Shown here: positions 11,028 through 19,501 of the stretch, in pieces
Layout: each line of letters begins with the position of its first letter
How positions within the stretch are numbered: position 1 is the stretch's first letter
Source: Halovulum dunhuangense
GTDB lineage: Bacteria; Pseudomonadota; Alphaproteobacteria; Rhodobacterales; Rhodobacteraceae
Assembly (NCBI RefSeq): GCF_013093415.1
Contig: NZ_JABFBC010000001.1
Span: forward strand, 310,001-374,000
Reading direction: 5' to 3'
DNA: 64,000 bases
Notes under the pieces: model-generated
Told to the model about the DNA's origin: nothing
The model's input: the letters and a program-made list of their open reading frames with translations, nothing else
Databases searched by the model: none
Made by a program: the position numbers and the translations under genes

Positions 11028-11537
11028 TCAGGCCTGTGCGCTACCGTTGCCGCCCTGCGCCTGCTGGGCTGCCTGCCGGCGGGCAAGATCCTGCTGGTAA
11101 AGGGCAAGGAAATCGATGTTGTCCAGGTTGAGCGGCGGGAAGCCGCCGTCGCGGGTCACATCGCCGATCACCCGCCGGACATAGGGAAAGGTCATGCGCG
11201 GGCATTCGATCAGCAGATAGGGATGCAGCTGAGCGTCTGGGATGTTCTCGACCTTGAACTGGCCGGCGTAGTCCAGTTCCAGCAGGAACACGACGACATC
11301 GCCGGCCTTGCTTTCCACCTTTACCTTGGTGATCACCTCGTACAGGTTCTCGCCCCGCTTGTTGGCGTCGAGCGCCACCTGCACCTGCATCTGCGGGGTG
11401 CCCTCGATCCGCGCCCCCTTCATCAGGGCGACGTTCTCGAAGGACAGGTCACGCACATATTGCGCAACGACCTGCATCCGCGGGCGCTGCGGCTGCGTCG
11501 TCCCCGCTTCCGGGGTGGCGGTATCGTTCTCGGCCAT
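11028..11537 (-). CDS. secB: Protein-export chaperone SecB
   Basis: Tetrameric cytosolic chaperone that keeps preproteins unfolded for SecA. The 169 residues include QYVRDLSFENV, the LEYAG-like LELDYAGQF, IECPRMTFPYVRRVIGDVTRDGGFPPLNLDNIDF, all diagnostic. Two ATGs lie close together; the second (11537) is chosen because GAGG is then seven bases upstream. The tail is Gln/Ala-rich. It is convergent with dnaQ. Confidence 0.96.
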   Translation of the reverse strand: MAENDTATPEAGTTQPQRPRMQVVAQYVRDLSFENVALMKGARIEGTPQMQVQVALDANKRGENLYEVITKVKVESKAGDVVVFLLELDYAGQFKVENIPDAQLHPYLLIECPRMTFPYVRRVIGDVTRDGGFPPLNLDNIDFLALYQQDLARRQAAQQAQGGNGSAQA

Positions 11538-11577
11538 CGTCATTCCTCACAGATCAGCTTGGCTCGGGTCTAACCCC

Positions 11578-12102
11578 TCAATGCGGCTTCGTCCAGCCGG
11601 AGGACCCCTTGGAGCGGTCATCCCCATCGTCGTCGAGGGGGCGGTACTCGCCTTCGATGATGTCGGCGCGCGTCTCGTACCGGGTGGTGCCGTGCGAATG
11701 GTGCGCGCCCGCAACGTGGATCCGGCTTGCCAGCCGGGCCGCGCCCCAGCGGATCAGCGCGGCGCGCAGCTGCGGGACCAGCAGGGCAAAGCCGCAGCCG
11801 TCGGTGAAGAAGCCCGGGGTCAGCAGCAGAAGCCCCGCCACCAGGATCAGCACGCCATTGGCCAGTGGCCCGGTCGGGTCGCCGCCCCGGTCCATGCTGG
11901 CCTGTAGCTGGGCGAGCGTCGCCAGGCCCTGGCCGCGTACCAGAAAGGTGCCCGCCGCCGCGGTCGCGATCACGATGGCCAGCGTCGGCCAGAGGCCGAT
12001 GAAGCCGCCGACCTGGATGAACAGGGCGATCTCTATGATCGGCACGAGGACGAAAAGGACAAAAAGCCACATCAGCAGGCATGCTCCGTCAAGGACATCC
12101 AT
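11578..12102 (-). CDS. FxsA family membrane protein
   Basis: Small inner-membrane protein named for suppression of F exclusion of phage T7 in E. coli; its general function is unclear. The 174 residues have three hydrophobic stretches with the family signature VPIIEIALFIQVGGFIGLWPTL near the start and LLLTPGFFTDGCGFALLVP. The acidic, polar C-terminus is cytoplasmic. An alternative ATG at 12069 would start at MWLFVLFVLVPIIE. It runs the same way as secB, 34 bases upstream of it. Confidence 0.88.
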   Translation of the reverse strand: MDVLDGACLLMWLFVLFVLVPIIEIALFIQVGGFIGLWPTLAIVIATAAAGTFLVRGQGLATLAQLQASMDRGGDPTGPLANGVLILVAGLLLLTPGFFTDGCGFALLVPQLRAALIRWGAARLASRIHVAGAHHSHGTTRYETRADIIEGEYRPLDDDGDDRSKGSSGWTKPH

Positions 12103-12196
12103 CTACCCTGCCAATGGACTTGGCAGCGTACAGACCCTACATATGAAGCCTGATGGCACGATGCCAGCGGACAGCAATGACCGAGAAGGAACGCAC

Positions 12197-12862
12197 ATGG
12201 GCTCGCAACTGATCCAGATACTGGTTTTGGCCGGGGTTGCGCTGTTCCTTGTCCTGCGCCTGCGCGATGTTCTGGGCACCCGGGACGGGTTCGAAGGCCC
12301 GGTCGGCCCCAAGAAGCAGCCTCCGGTCGAAAGTTCGTCGCGCAGCTTCGAGGTGATCGATGGCGGCACCAAGGACCGGGATATCGCCGATCATGTCGAT
12401 CCCGAAAGCCCTGTGGCCGAAGCGCTGCTGAAGATGAAGCGCGCCGAGCCGGGCTTTTCCGTGTCGGAATTCGCCCATGGCGCGCGGCAGGCTTATGAAA
12501 TGATCGTGATGGCCTACGAGAACGGCGAGCTGGACACGCTGCAGCAGTTCCTCGCGCCCGAGGTCTATGACGGCTTTTCCGCTGCGGTCTTCGCGCGTGC
12601 CGACAAGGGCTACACGGTGGATGCGAATTTCGTCGGTGTACGCGAGGTGAAGATCGTGGATGCGTCCTTCGACGAGGAAACCCGCGAGGGCGACATCACC
12701 CTGCGCTTCGTGGGCGAGCTGACGTCGGTCGTGCGCAATCCCGACGGCGAGATCGTCGAGGGCAACCCGCAGGAGATCAAGCGCCAGAAGGATGTCTGGA
12801 CCTTCAGCCGCGTGATGGGCAGCGAGAACCCCAACTGGCTTCTGGTCGCCACTGGCGGCTGA
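12197..12862 (+). CDS. TimA/Tim44-domain protein
   Basis: 221-residue protein with one N-terminal membrane anchor (SQLIQILVLAGVALFLVLRL) and a C-terminal Tim44-like domain (PGFSVSEFAHGARQAYEMIVMAYENGELDTLQQFLAPEVYDGF). The family is related to the mitochondrial import motor subunit Tim44; bacterial versions are thought to act in envelope protein handling. The start at 12197 has GAAGGA six bases upstream, although the frame stays open far upstream through fxsA antisense. It is divergent from fxsA. Confidence 0.9.
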   Translation: MGSQLIQILVLAGVALFLVLRLRDVLGTRDGFEGPVGPKKQPPVESSSRSFEVIDGGTKDRDIADHVDPESPVAEALLKMKRAEPGFSVSEFAHGARQAYEMIVMAYENGELDTLQQFLAPEVYDGFSAAVFARADKGYTVDANFVGVREVKIVDASFDEETREGDITLRFVGELTSVVRNPDGEIVEGNPQEIKRQKDVWTFSRVMGSENPNWLLVATGG

Positions 12863-12916
12863 ACGCCCGGCCGGGCGGTGGCGATGTTCGCCGCCCGCCA
12901 AGCGACAGGTCCGCAG

Positions 12917-13528
12917 ATGCGCCGCAAGCCCCGCAAGCTGACATCGGAAGAGCGTCGCCTCTGGAGCCAGATCGCCCAGACGGCAACGCCGCTGCGCGAG
13001 GCGAAGCCTTTGGAACCCCCCGCGCAGGCACCGGACGATCATCCCCTTTCCCCATCCGGGACTGAGACGACTTCCTCCTTTCCCTTCGGTCTGCCCCGAA
13101 GACGCGCCCGTCCCGAGCCCGCGGTGCGGCTCGACCTGGCGCCGGACCCGATGAAGGCGCCGGACATGCTGGGCCCGCCCAGGATGGATGCACGCGCCTA
13201 TGGGCGGATGACGCGCGGCAAGCTTGCCCCCGAGGCGCGGATCGACCTGCATGGAATGACCATGGACCGCGCGCATGACGCGCTGCGGTCCTTCATCCTG
13301 TCCAGCCACGCGCGGGGTCTGCGTCTTGTTCTGGTCATTACCGGAAAGGGCCGCGACCGACCCGATGAGGACTGGGCGAACCCGGCGCGCCGTGGCGTGC
13401 TGCGCAATGCCGTGCCGCAATGGCTGCAACTGGCGCCACTGTCGATGCTGGTCCTTCAGATCGCGCCCGCCCATATCCGCCATGGCGGTGGCGGCGCCTA
13501 TTACGTCTATCTGCGCAAACAGGGCTGA
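12917..13528 (+). CDS. Smr domain-containing protein
   Basis: About 203 residues with a C-terminal Smr (small MutS-related) domain: IDLHGMTMDRAHDALRSFI, LVLVITGKGRD and HGGGGAYYVYLRK. Smr domains are nucleases or nucleic-acid binders. The N-terminal half is low complexity and Pro/Arg-rich. Upstream GTG (12878) and ATG (12884) are possible; 12917 is preferred for AGG seven bases upstream and for the MRRKPRKLTSEE start typical of the family. It follows timA by about 55 bases. Confidence 0.85.
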   Translation: MRRKPRKLTSEERRLWSQIAQTATPLREAKPLEPPAQAPDDHPLSPSGTETTSSFPFGLPRRRARPEPAVRLDLAPDPMKAPDMLGPPRMDARAYGRMTRGKLAPEARIDLHGMTMDRAHDALRSFILSSHARGLRLVLVITGKGRDRPDEDWANPARRGVLRNAVPQWLQLAPLSMLVLQIAPAHIRHGGGGAYYVYLRKQG

Positions 13529-13540
13529 GGCTTCCGCCGC

Positions 13541-13568
13541 TTGACCCGCCGGGTTCAATGGCTAGGGT
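13541..13568 (+). promoter_or_regulatory. Candidate promoter for the DUF4170-waaA-lpxK genes
   Basis: TTGACC (13541-13546), 16-base spacer, TAGGGT (13563-13568), about 42 bases before the DUF4170 start and directly after the Smr gene. The -35 is good and the -10 weak. Confidence 0.4.
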
Positions 13569-13609
13569 GCGGCCAGGTCGATCCGCGGCCTGTCAAACGG
13601 AGCACACGC

Positions 13610-13852
13610 ATGACGCAGCGCCTGCATCTGGTCTTTGGTGGGGAGCTTGTCGATCCCTCCGGTACCGAGTTCCGCGACGTGGATGCGATCGATATCGTGG
13701 GCATCTTTCCCGACTACGCATCCGCCTACGACGCCTGGAAGGCGAAGGCGCAGGCGACCGTGGACAATGCCCATACGCGCTATTTCATCGCGCATATCCA
13801 CAGGCTCATGGACGAGGGCAGCGCTGGCTCCGGCACCCGGAAACTGGGCTGA
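13610..13852 (+). CDS. DUF4170 domain protein
   Basis: 80-residue protein starting MTQRLHLVFGGELVDPSG, with FPDYASAYDAWKAKAQATVDNAHTRYFIAHIHRLMDE, matching the small DUF4170 family found next to Kdo transferase genes in alphaproteobacteria. The role is unknown. GGAG is seven bases before the ATG. It precedes waaA by 16 bases, so a link with lipid A/Kdo metabolism is an inference from position. Confidence 0.82.
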   Translation: MTQRLHLVFGGELVDPSGTEFRDVDAIDIVGIFPDYASAYDAWKAKAQATVDNAHTRYFIAHIHRLMDEGSAGSGTRKLG

Positions 13853-13868
13853 GCGCGGCCAACCGGGC

Positions 13869-15158
13869 ATGGGACAATCGCTGGCCCTGGCGCTGTATCT
13901 GGGACTGTCCGACCTGGCCGAGGGCCCGGTCCGACGACGCCTGCGACGGCGGCAGGATGCCGGGAAGGAAGACCCGGCGCGGTCCGGGGAACGCTTCGGT
14001 CACGCATCGCTGCCCAGGCCCGATGGTCGGCTTGTATGGTTTCACGCGGCATCCGTGGGCGAGTCGCTGTCGCTTCTGGGACTGATCGACACGCTGCTGG
14101 CGGAACACCTGGATCTGCATGTCCTGATGACGACGGGCACGGTGACATCGGCCGGGTTGATGGGCCAGCGGCTTCCCGGGCGCGCCTTTCACCAGTTCGC
14201 CCCGGTGGATACTGGCCCCGCGATACGCCGCTTCCTTGCCCATTGGCGGCCCGACCTAGCAATCTGGACCGAAAGCGAGCTGTGGCCGCGGATGATCGTC
14301 AGCACCCATGCAACGGGATGCCCGCTGCTGTTGATAAATGCGCGCATCTCTCCGGCATCGGCGCGGCGCCTGCGATTGCTGCGCGGCTTCACCCGGTCGC
14401 TGCTGGGCCGGTTCGAGCGTGTCCTCGCGCAGGATGATGCCGTAGCCGAGCGTTTTCACCGGCTGGGCGCGGACCCGGCGCGGCTCGAGACGACGGGCAG
14501 CCTGAAAGATACTGCGGAACCGCTGCCGCACGACCCGATGGCGCTGAGCGATCTGATGAAGCGGCTTGCGGGGCGCAGTTGCTGGCTGGCCGCGTCCACC
14601 CACGAGGGCGAGGAAGAGCTTGTCGCCATCGCCCACCGCGAGGCGCGGCGTTCGGTGCACGGGCTGGTGCTGATACTCGCCCCGCGTCACCCCGAGCGTG
14701 GGCCCGAGATTGCGCGCAAGCTGCGCGCCGCGGGCTGGCGGGTATCTCTGCGCTCGGCCGGTGAACTGATCGACCGCAATACGGAGATCTATGTCGCCGA
14801 TACGCTGGGCGAAATGGGGCTGTGGTATCGGGCTGCTTCGGTCAGCTTCATCGGCGGCTCGCTGGTTCCCATCGGTGGCCACAACCCGTTCGAGCCGGCG
14901 CTTCTGGGATCGGCCATTCTTTACGGCCCGCATGTCGCGAATTTCGAGACCGCCTACGAGCGTTTCCGCCGCGCCGCCGCCGCTGTGAAGGTGGCAAAGG
15001 CCGAAGATCTGGGCCAGCGGCTGGTCGAGACCCTGCCGCCCGATCGCGCTGCGGCGCTGGCGACAGCCGCGTGGACCGTCTCTTCCGAAGGGGCGGATGT
15101 GACGCGGCGGGTGCTCGATGTGATCAAGGCCTATCTGCCGGCACGGGCCCAGCGCTGA
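13869..15158 (+). CDS. waaA: 3-deoxy-D-manno-octulosonic acid (Kdo) transferase
   Basis: Glycosyltransferase that adds Kdo to the lipid A precursor at the inner membrane. Starting at MGQSLALALYLGLSDL (ATG 13869) gives 429 residues. Motifs: VWFHAASVGESLSL with the catalytic Glu, LMTTGTVTSAGLM, WPDLAIWTESELWP-like region, and the GT-B donor site FIGGSLVPIGGHNPFEPALLGSAILYGP. The frame is open upstream through DUF4170 out of frame, which is a shadow. The stop overlaps lpxK by one base (TGATG). Confidence 0.94.
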   Translation: MGQSLALALYLGLSDLAEGPVRRRLRRRQDAGKEDPARSGERFGHASLPRPDGRLVWFHAASVGESLSLLGLIDTLLAEHLDLHVLMTTGTVTSAGLMGQRLPGRAFHQFAPVDTGPAIRRFLAHWRPDLAIWTESELWPRMIVSTHATGCPLLLINARISPASARRLRLLRGFTRSLLGRFERVLAQDDAVAERFHRLGADPARLETTGSLKDTAEPLPHDPMALSDLMKRLAGRSCWLAASTHEGEEELVAIAHREARRSVHGLVLILAPRHPERGPEIARKLRAAGWRVSLRSAGELIDRNTEIYVADTLGEMGLWYRAASVSFIGGSLVPIGGHNPFEPALLGSAILYGPHVANFETAYERFRRAAAAVKVAKAEDLGQRLVETLPPDRAAALATAAWTVSSEGADVTRRVLDVIKAYLPARAQR

Positions 15159-16159
15159 TGCAGGCGCCGGTTTTCTGGTCGAACCCGCCTGACGCACCCG
15201 GGCTTGCCGCGCGCCTGCTGGCGCCGGCTGCGGCACTCTGGCGCTGGCAGGCTGCCCGGCGCATCGCCCGCCCGCCCCGGCATCGCCCGCAGGTCCCGGT
15301 GATCTGTGTCGGCAACCTGACCGTTGGCGGCACGGGCAAGACCCCCGTGGTTTCCGCGTTGCTGCAACGCCTTGGAGAGAAGGGCATCGCCGCCCATGCG
15401 CTGTCGCGCGGCTACGGGGGAACAGAGCAGGGCCCGCTCAGGGTGGATCCGCGCCTGCATGGCGCGGCCGGGGTCGGGGACGAGCCGCTGCTTCTGTCGG
15501 GTTTCGGGCCGGCCTGGATATCCCGCGACCGCGCCGCTGGCGCCAGGGCTGCCGAGGCAGCGGGTGCGGCGGCGGTGGTTCTGGATGACGGCTTCCAGAA
15601 CCCGGACCTGCCGAAGGATCTGGCGATCCTGGTTGTCGATGCGGTGGCAGGGTTCGGCAATGGCCGTGTCGTCCCGGCCGGTCCGTTGCGCGAACCGGTC
15701 GAGCGGGGCATCGCCCGCGCCGATCTGGTGATCGCGCTGGGACCCGAGAAGGCCCGCGAACGGTTGCTTTCGGACTGGCCCGCGCTGGGGCGGCTGCCGG
15801 TGCTGGGCGGGACGCTGGCGCCGCTGCCGACCGGGATGCCGTGGCAGGGCCTGCGCTGTCTTGCCTTCGCCGGGATCGGGCGGCCGGGCAAGTTCTTTGC
15901 GACGCTTGAGGCGCTGGGCGCAGATATCGTCGCGACGCGTGCCTTTCCGGATCACGCCAGCTATCCGCGCGCGATCCTGCAAAGACTGGCGGCCGAGGCC
16001 GATCGTCTGGGCGCCCAGCTTGTGACCACCGAGAAGGACGCGGTGCGCCTGCCCGAGGATTTCCGACATCGCGTCCTGACGCTACCCGTTCGCCTGTCGC
16101 TCGGGGATTGGGGCCCGCTCGATGACGCGCTGGACCGGGTGCTGGCGCCGCGCAAGTGA
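15158..16159 (+). CDS. lpxK: Tetraacyldisaccharide 4'-kinase LpxK
   Basis: Phosphorylates the 4' position of the tetraacyldisaccharide to form lipid IVA. The 333 residues begin MQAPVFWSNPPDAPGLAARLLAP. The P-loop is VGNLTVGGTGKTP near residue 50, followed by ALSRGYGG, VVLDDGFQNPDL and TTEKDAVRLPED. Translationally coupled to waaA. It converges with the DsbA-like gene. Confidence 0.95.
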   Translation: MQAPVFWSNPPDAPGLAARLLAPAAALWRWQAARRIARPPRHRPQVPVICVGNLTVGGTGKTPVVSALLQRLGEKGIAAHALSRGYGGTEQGPLRVDPRLHGAAGVGDEPLLLSGFGPAWISRDRAAGARAAEAAGAAAVVLDDGFQNPDLPKDLAILVVDAVAGFGNGRVVPAGPLREPVERGIARADLVIALGPEKARERLLSDWPALGRLPVLGGTLAPLPTGMPWQGLRCLAFAGIGRPGKFFATLEALGADIVATRAFPDHASYPRAILQRLAAEADRLGAQLVTTEKDAVRLPEDFRHRVLTLPVRLSLGDWGPLDDALDRVLAPRK

Positions 16160-16181
16160 TCCCACACGGCGCCGCTGCGGA

Positions 16182-16811
16182 TCAGCTGCCGATCGCCTCG
16201 TCCAGCTTGGCCGCGAATTCGGCGTAGGGCATGTTCGCCTCTTTCCGGCCGTTGATGAAGAAGGTCGGCGTGCCTTCGACGCCGTCGGCTTCCATGTTCT
16301 TCTGGAACTCGGCGACCAGCGCTTCGGCCCAGGCCTGATCCTGGGTGCACTCGGTCATCTGCTCGTCCGTCAGACCGGCCTGCCGGCCGATGGCAAAGAT
16401 CGCGGCGATGGCGTCGTTCGGGTTCTCGTGCCGGGACCATTCCGCCTGCTTGCGGTACAGCTGGTCGGTGATCCCAAAATAACGCTCTGCCCCGCCGCAG
16501 CGGGCGACCATCGCGGCCCAGAGCCCGTAGCGGTCGAAATAGACGTCGCGCACGACGAAGCGGACCTTGCCCGTCTCGATGTAGTTGGTCTTGATCTGGC
16601 CGAATACGTCGGTGTGGAACCGCGCGCAATGCGGGCAGGTCAGCGAGGCGTATTCCACGACCGTCACCGGCGCGTCGGGGCTGCCCAGAACGAGTTCCTC
16701 GACGGCACGAGCCTCTGCCTCCTGCGCGGCCAGCGGGCCTGCGGCAAGGATGGCGGTCCCGGCAAGGCCGGTGGCGATCGCGCTGCGGCGGGTCAGTCTC
16801 AGGTCGGTCAT
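16182..16811 (-). CDS. DsbA-family thiol:disulfide oxidoreductase
   Basis: Periplasmic thioredoxin-fold protein of 209 residues. The signal peptide carries a twin arginine (LTRRSAIATGLAGTAILAAG, residues 6-25) and ends near ALAAQ, so Tat export is possible. The active-site motif CPHC is at residues 59-62 and the cis-Pro loop is VEGTPTFFING. Such proteins oxidise or isomerise disulfides. The start overlaps the end of the DciA-like gene (ATGA). Confidence 0.9.
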   Translation of the reverse strand: MTDLRLTRRSAIATGLAGTAILAAGPLAAQEAEARAVEELVLGSPDAPVTVVEYASLTCPHCARFHTDVFGQIKTNYIETGKVRFVVRDVYFDRYGLWAAMVARCGGAERYFGITDQLYRKQAEWSRHENPNDAIAAIFAIGRQAGLTDEQMTECTQDQAWAEALVAEFQKNMEADGVEGTPTFFINGRKEANMPYAEFAAKLDEAIGS

Positions 16812-17356
16812 CGTGTATCTCCTTGTTCTCTCTCCGCCCGCGAACGGGTCAGGACATGGGTTCCCAGCGTCTCGAGCGCTTGCCGCAGTCCGTCACTCTG
16901 GACCTGGGCGACACTTTCGGATGCGGTCCGGCGAATGGCGGGGTCGGGCGCAGGCTCGGGTTCGGTGTCGGCGGCGCCGACGAAGGCTTTCTGCGCTTCG
17001 GCGAAGCCTGCGGCGTCCTCGTGCTGGAGGCGGACGCGCGAGATGGCGTTGTAGCCGTAGCAGGCGTTCACGCGCTCGCGGATCGTGTCGATCTGCATTT
17101 GCAGTTCCGGCGCTCGCGCACCGACACAGGCCAGCACCAGCGTCGCGCCGAACCCCTCACGCGCGTAGCTGACCTTTACCGGGCGGGCGATGGCGGCAAG
17201 GTCCGGGCCGCAGATTTCCGCCCAGCGGGTCAGAAGCCGCGTCTCGACAAAGCCCCGTTTGGCGCCGACGCCCCGCAGGCGGGAGGACAGAAGCGCGCCA
17301 GCCTGCGTGAACCGCATCATGCGCCGCGTCTCTTTCTTGCCACCCTCGTTGCGCAT
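16808..17356 (-). CDS. DUF721 (DciA-like) protein
   Basis: 182 residues with the DUF721 core: ALLSSRLRGVGAKRGFVETRLLTRWAEICGPDLA, then a KH-like fold region LVLACVGARAPELQMQIDTIRERVNACYGYNAISRVRL. DUF721 includes DciA, the ancestral loader of the replicative helicase DnaB; whether this protein does that job is an inference. Start at ATG 17356 has GAGGG four bases upstream; two ATGs further up are possible. It is divergent from mutY and coupled to the thiol oxidoreductase. Confidence 0.78.
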   Translation of the reverse strand: MRNEGGKKETRRMMRFTQAGALLSSRLRGVGAKRGFVETRLLTRWAEICGPDLAAIARPVKVSYAREGFGATLVLACVGARAPELQMQIDTIRERVNACYGYNAISRVRLQHEDAAGFAEAQKAFVGAADTEPEPAPDPAIRRTASESVAQVQSDGLRQALETLGTHVLTRSRAEREQGDTR

Positions 17357-17442
17357 GGACCCTCGCCGCTGCATGGTTACGCGCCACATTAACGCTTGGG
17401 CAAGACACTGCCAGCCCTTGAAGGAAACCGGAAGACTAACAG

Positions 17443-18513
17443 TTGCGTGACCTCGATCCTGCCCCGGAAACCGCCGGCATGCTGCTGGAATGGTATGACC
17501 GCAATGCCCGCGACCTACCCTGGCGCGTGCCGCCGCACCGGTCCCGCGCGGGCTTTCGTGCGGATCCCTACCATGTCTGGCTGTCAGAGGTGATGCTTCA
17601 GCAGACCACCGTCGCGGCAGTCGGTCCCTATTTTCACAAGTTCACGACCCTCTGGCCAAGCGTCAGTCACCTTGCCGCTGCCGAAGATGCCGATGTGATG
17701 GCGGCCTGGGCAGGACTTGGCTACTACGCGCGGGCGCGCAACCTGCTGAAATGCGCGCGTCAGGTGGCGGGTGAATTGGACGGCTGTTTCCCCGATACCG
17801 AGGCGGGCCTTGCGACACTTCCCGGGATCGGTCCCTACACCGCCGCCGCCATTGCCGCGATCGCCTTTGACCGGCCCGCCGTGGTCGTGGACGGAAATGT
17901 CGAGCGGGTGATGGCCCGGCTTTTCGACATCCGCACGCCGCTGCCGGCGGCGAAGCCCGAGATAAAGGCCGCCGCCGCGGCCCTGACCCCAGCGGAGCGG
18001 CCGGGCGATCATGCGCAGGCGGTGATGGACCTGGGTGCCACGATCTGCACCCCGCGCAATCCGGCCTGCGGGATCTGTCCGCTGATGGCGGGATGCCTGG
18101 CCCGGCGCAACGGCAGTGCCGCGGACCTGCCGGCGAAGACGCCCAAGGCTGCAAAGCCTGTGCGCCGCGGCGTCGCCTATCTGGCGCGTCGTGCCGATGG
18201 CGCGATCCTGCTGGAGCGGCGGCCGGACAAGGGTCTGCTTGGCGGCATGCTCGGGCTGCCGGGTCCCGACTGGGGGGAAACGGTGCCCGCACATCGGCCG
18301 CCGGTGGACGCCGAATGGCGGATCTCGCCTTTGGTGGTGCGGCACACCTTCACGCATTTCCACCTGGAACTGGAGGTGCGTGTCACCGAACTGCCCGAAG
18401 GCGCGCAAGCCCGGTCGGGGCGGTTCCATCCGGGTGCGGAGTTGCGCGCAGGCGACCTGCCGACGGTGTTCCGCAAGGCATTGAAGGCGGGGCTTGCCGG
18501 GCTGGATGACTGA
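17443..18513 (+). CDS. mutY: A/G-specific adenine DNA glycosylase
   Basis: Removes adenine mispaired with 8-oxoguanine. The 356 residues contain DPYHVWLSEVMLQQTTV with the catalytic Glu, the HhH motif LPGIGPYTAAAIAAIAF, VVDGNVERVMAR with the catalytic Asp, the 4Fe-4S cluster cysteines in C-X6-C-X2-C-X5-C spacing (CTPRNPACGICPLMAGC), and a C-terminal NUDIX-like 8-oxoG recognition domain. The start is a TTG at 17443; no better start was found. With mutM at 25047 it forms part of the GO repair system. Confidence 0.94.
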   Translation: MRDLDPAPETAGMLLEWYDRNARDLPWRVPPHRSRAGFRADPYHVWLSEVMLQQTTVAAVGPYFHKFTTLWPSVSHLAAAEDADVMAAWAGLGYYARARNLLKCARQVAGELDGCFPDTEAGLATLPGIGPYTAAAIAAIAFDRPAVVVDGNVERVMARLFDIRTPLPAAKPEIKAAAAALTPAERPGDHAQAVMDLGATICTPRNPACGICPLMAGCLARRNGSAADLPAKTPKAAKPVRRGVAYLARRADGAILLERRPDKGLLGGMLGLPGPDWGETVPAHRPPVDAEWRISPLVVRHTFTHFHLELEVRVTELPEGAQARSGRFHPGAELRAGDLPTVFRKALKAGLAGLDD

Positions 18514-19423
18514 AAGGCGGGTTTTCGACACCGTGCTGATCGTCGACTGGTCGGCCCGTTCGTCGGCAAGTCCCAAGCGTGGGGCAGCCGATGCCATCTG
18601 GTGGGCCGTCGCGAGGGGCGGCGCGGTCGAGAAGCCCGTCTACGTCCGGACACGGGCCGAGGCGGTGGAGCAGCTTGGCGGATTTCTGGCGGCAGAGGCG
18701 GACGCCGGGAGACGGGTGCTGGCCGGTTTCGATTTCGCCTTTGGCTATCCCGCAGGGCTGGCGGCCCTTCTGACCGGCCGGGATCATGCGCTTGCTCTTT
18801 GGGAATGGCTTGCGCGTGAAGTCCGGGATGGGCCAGACAACGCCAACAACCGCTACGCCGTAGCCGAGGCTATGAACGCCGCCTTCGACGGGCTGGGCCC
18901 GTTCTGGGGGCGGCCGCAGGGCTGGAATCATCCAGGCATTCCGGTCCGGGCCAGCGCCCGGCACGGCGCGCATCCGCCCGAGCGGCGGATCACCGAAGGC
19001 CGGGTTCCGGGGGCGAAATCCGTCTGGCAGCTTGCCTATGCGGGGGCGGTCGGCTCTCAGGTGTTGCTGGGCCTTCCGGCACTGGAAAGACTTCGCAACG
19101 ATCCGCGACTTGCCGGGCGCATCGGTGTCTGGCCCTTCGACAATGGCTTCGACCTGCCCGAGGCCGGGATCGTGCTGGCAGAGATATATCCGTCTTTGCT
19201 TCAGCGCGAGGTGCGGGCGCGGATGGCGCCGGGGCAGGTTCTGGATGCCGCGCAGGTCGCCACGCTGTCGCTGGCCCTGCATCGCTTCGATATCGCGGAA
19301 GGGCTTTCGCCCCTTTTCAGCCCCCCGCCCGGGTTGTCCGATGCCGAGTTTCGTGCCGTGACACGGGAGGAAGGCTGGATCCTTGGCGCCGGGGCGGCAG
19401 ATGTCCTTTCTTCCGCGCTCTGA
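18506..19423 (+). CDS. Unknown protein, possible RNase H-like fold (DUF429-like)
   Basis: 305 residues, function not recognised. It opens with TVLIVDWSARSSASPKRGADAIWWAV-type sequence, and later has VLAGFDFAFGYPAGL and GIVLAEIYPSLL, a pattern of Asp/Glu at strand ends reminiscent of DUF429 RNase H-fold proteins. No signal peptide or membrane segments. The ATG lies eight bases before the mutY stop, so the two are coupled, which suggests but does not show a DNA-related role. Confidence 0.7.
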   Translation: MTERRVFDTVLIVDWSARSSASPKRGAADAIWWAVARGGAVEKPVYVRTRAEAVEQLGGFLAAEADAGRRVLAGFDFAFGYPAGLAALLTGRDHALALWEWLAREVRDGPDNANNRYAVAEAMNAAFDGLGPFWGRPQGWNHPGIPVRASARHGAHPPERRITEGRVPGAKSVWQLAYAGAVGSQVLLGLPALERLRNDPRLAGRIGVWPFDNGFDLPEAGIVLAEIYPSLLQREVRARMAPGQVLDAAQVATLSLALHRFDIAEGLSPLFSPPPGLSDAEFRAVTREEGWILGAGAADVLSSAL

Positions 19424-19501
19424 CATCGCACTGTGACCGGTCAGGGCTTGAACCCGGGCGGGACTTGTCCCCATGTGCCAGCCAAGCGAAAGGAGGGTCC
19501 A

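Noticed and set aside
12137-13558. 473-codon open frame on the minus strand across timA and smr
   Set aside because: Shadow frame; the plus-strand genes have recognisable domains and ribosome-binding sites.
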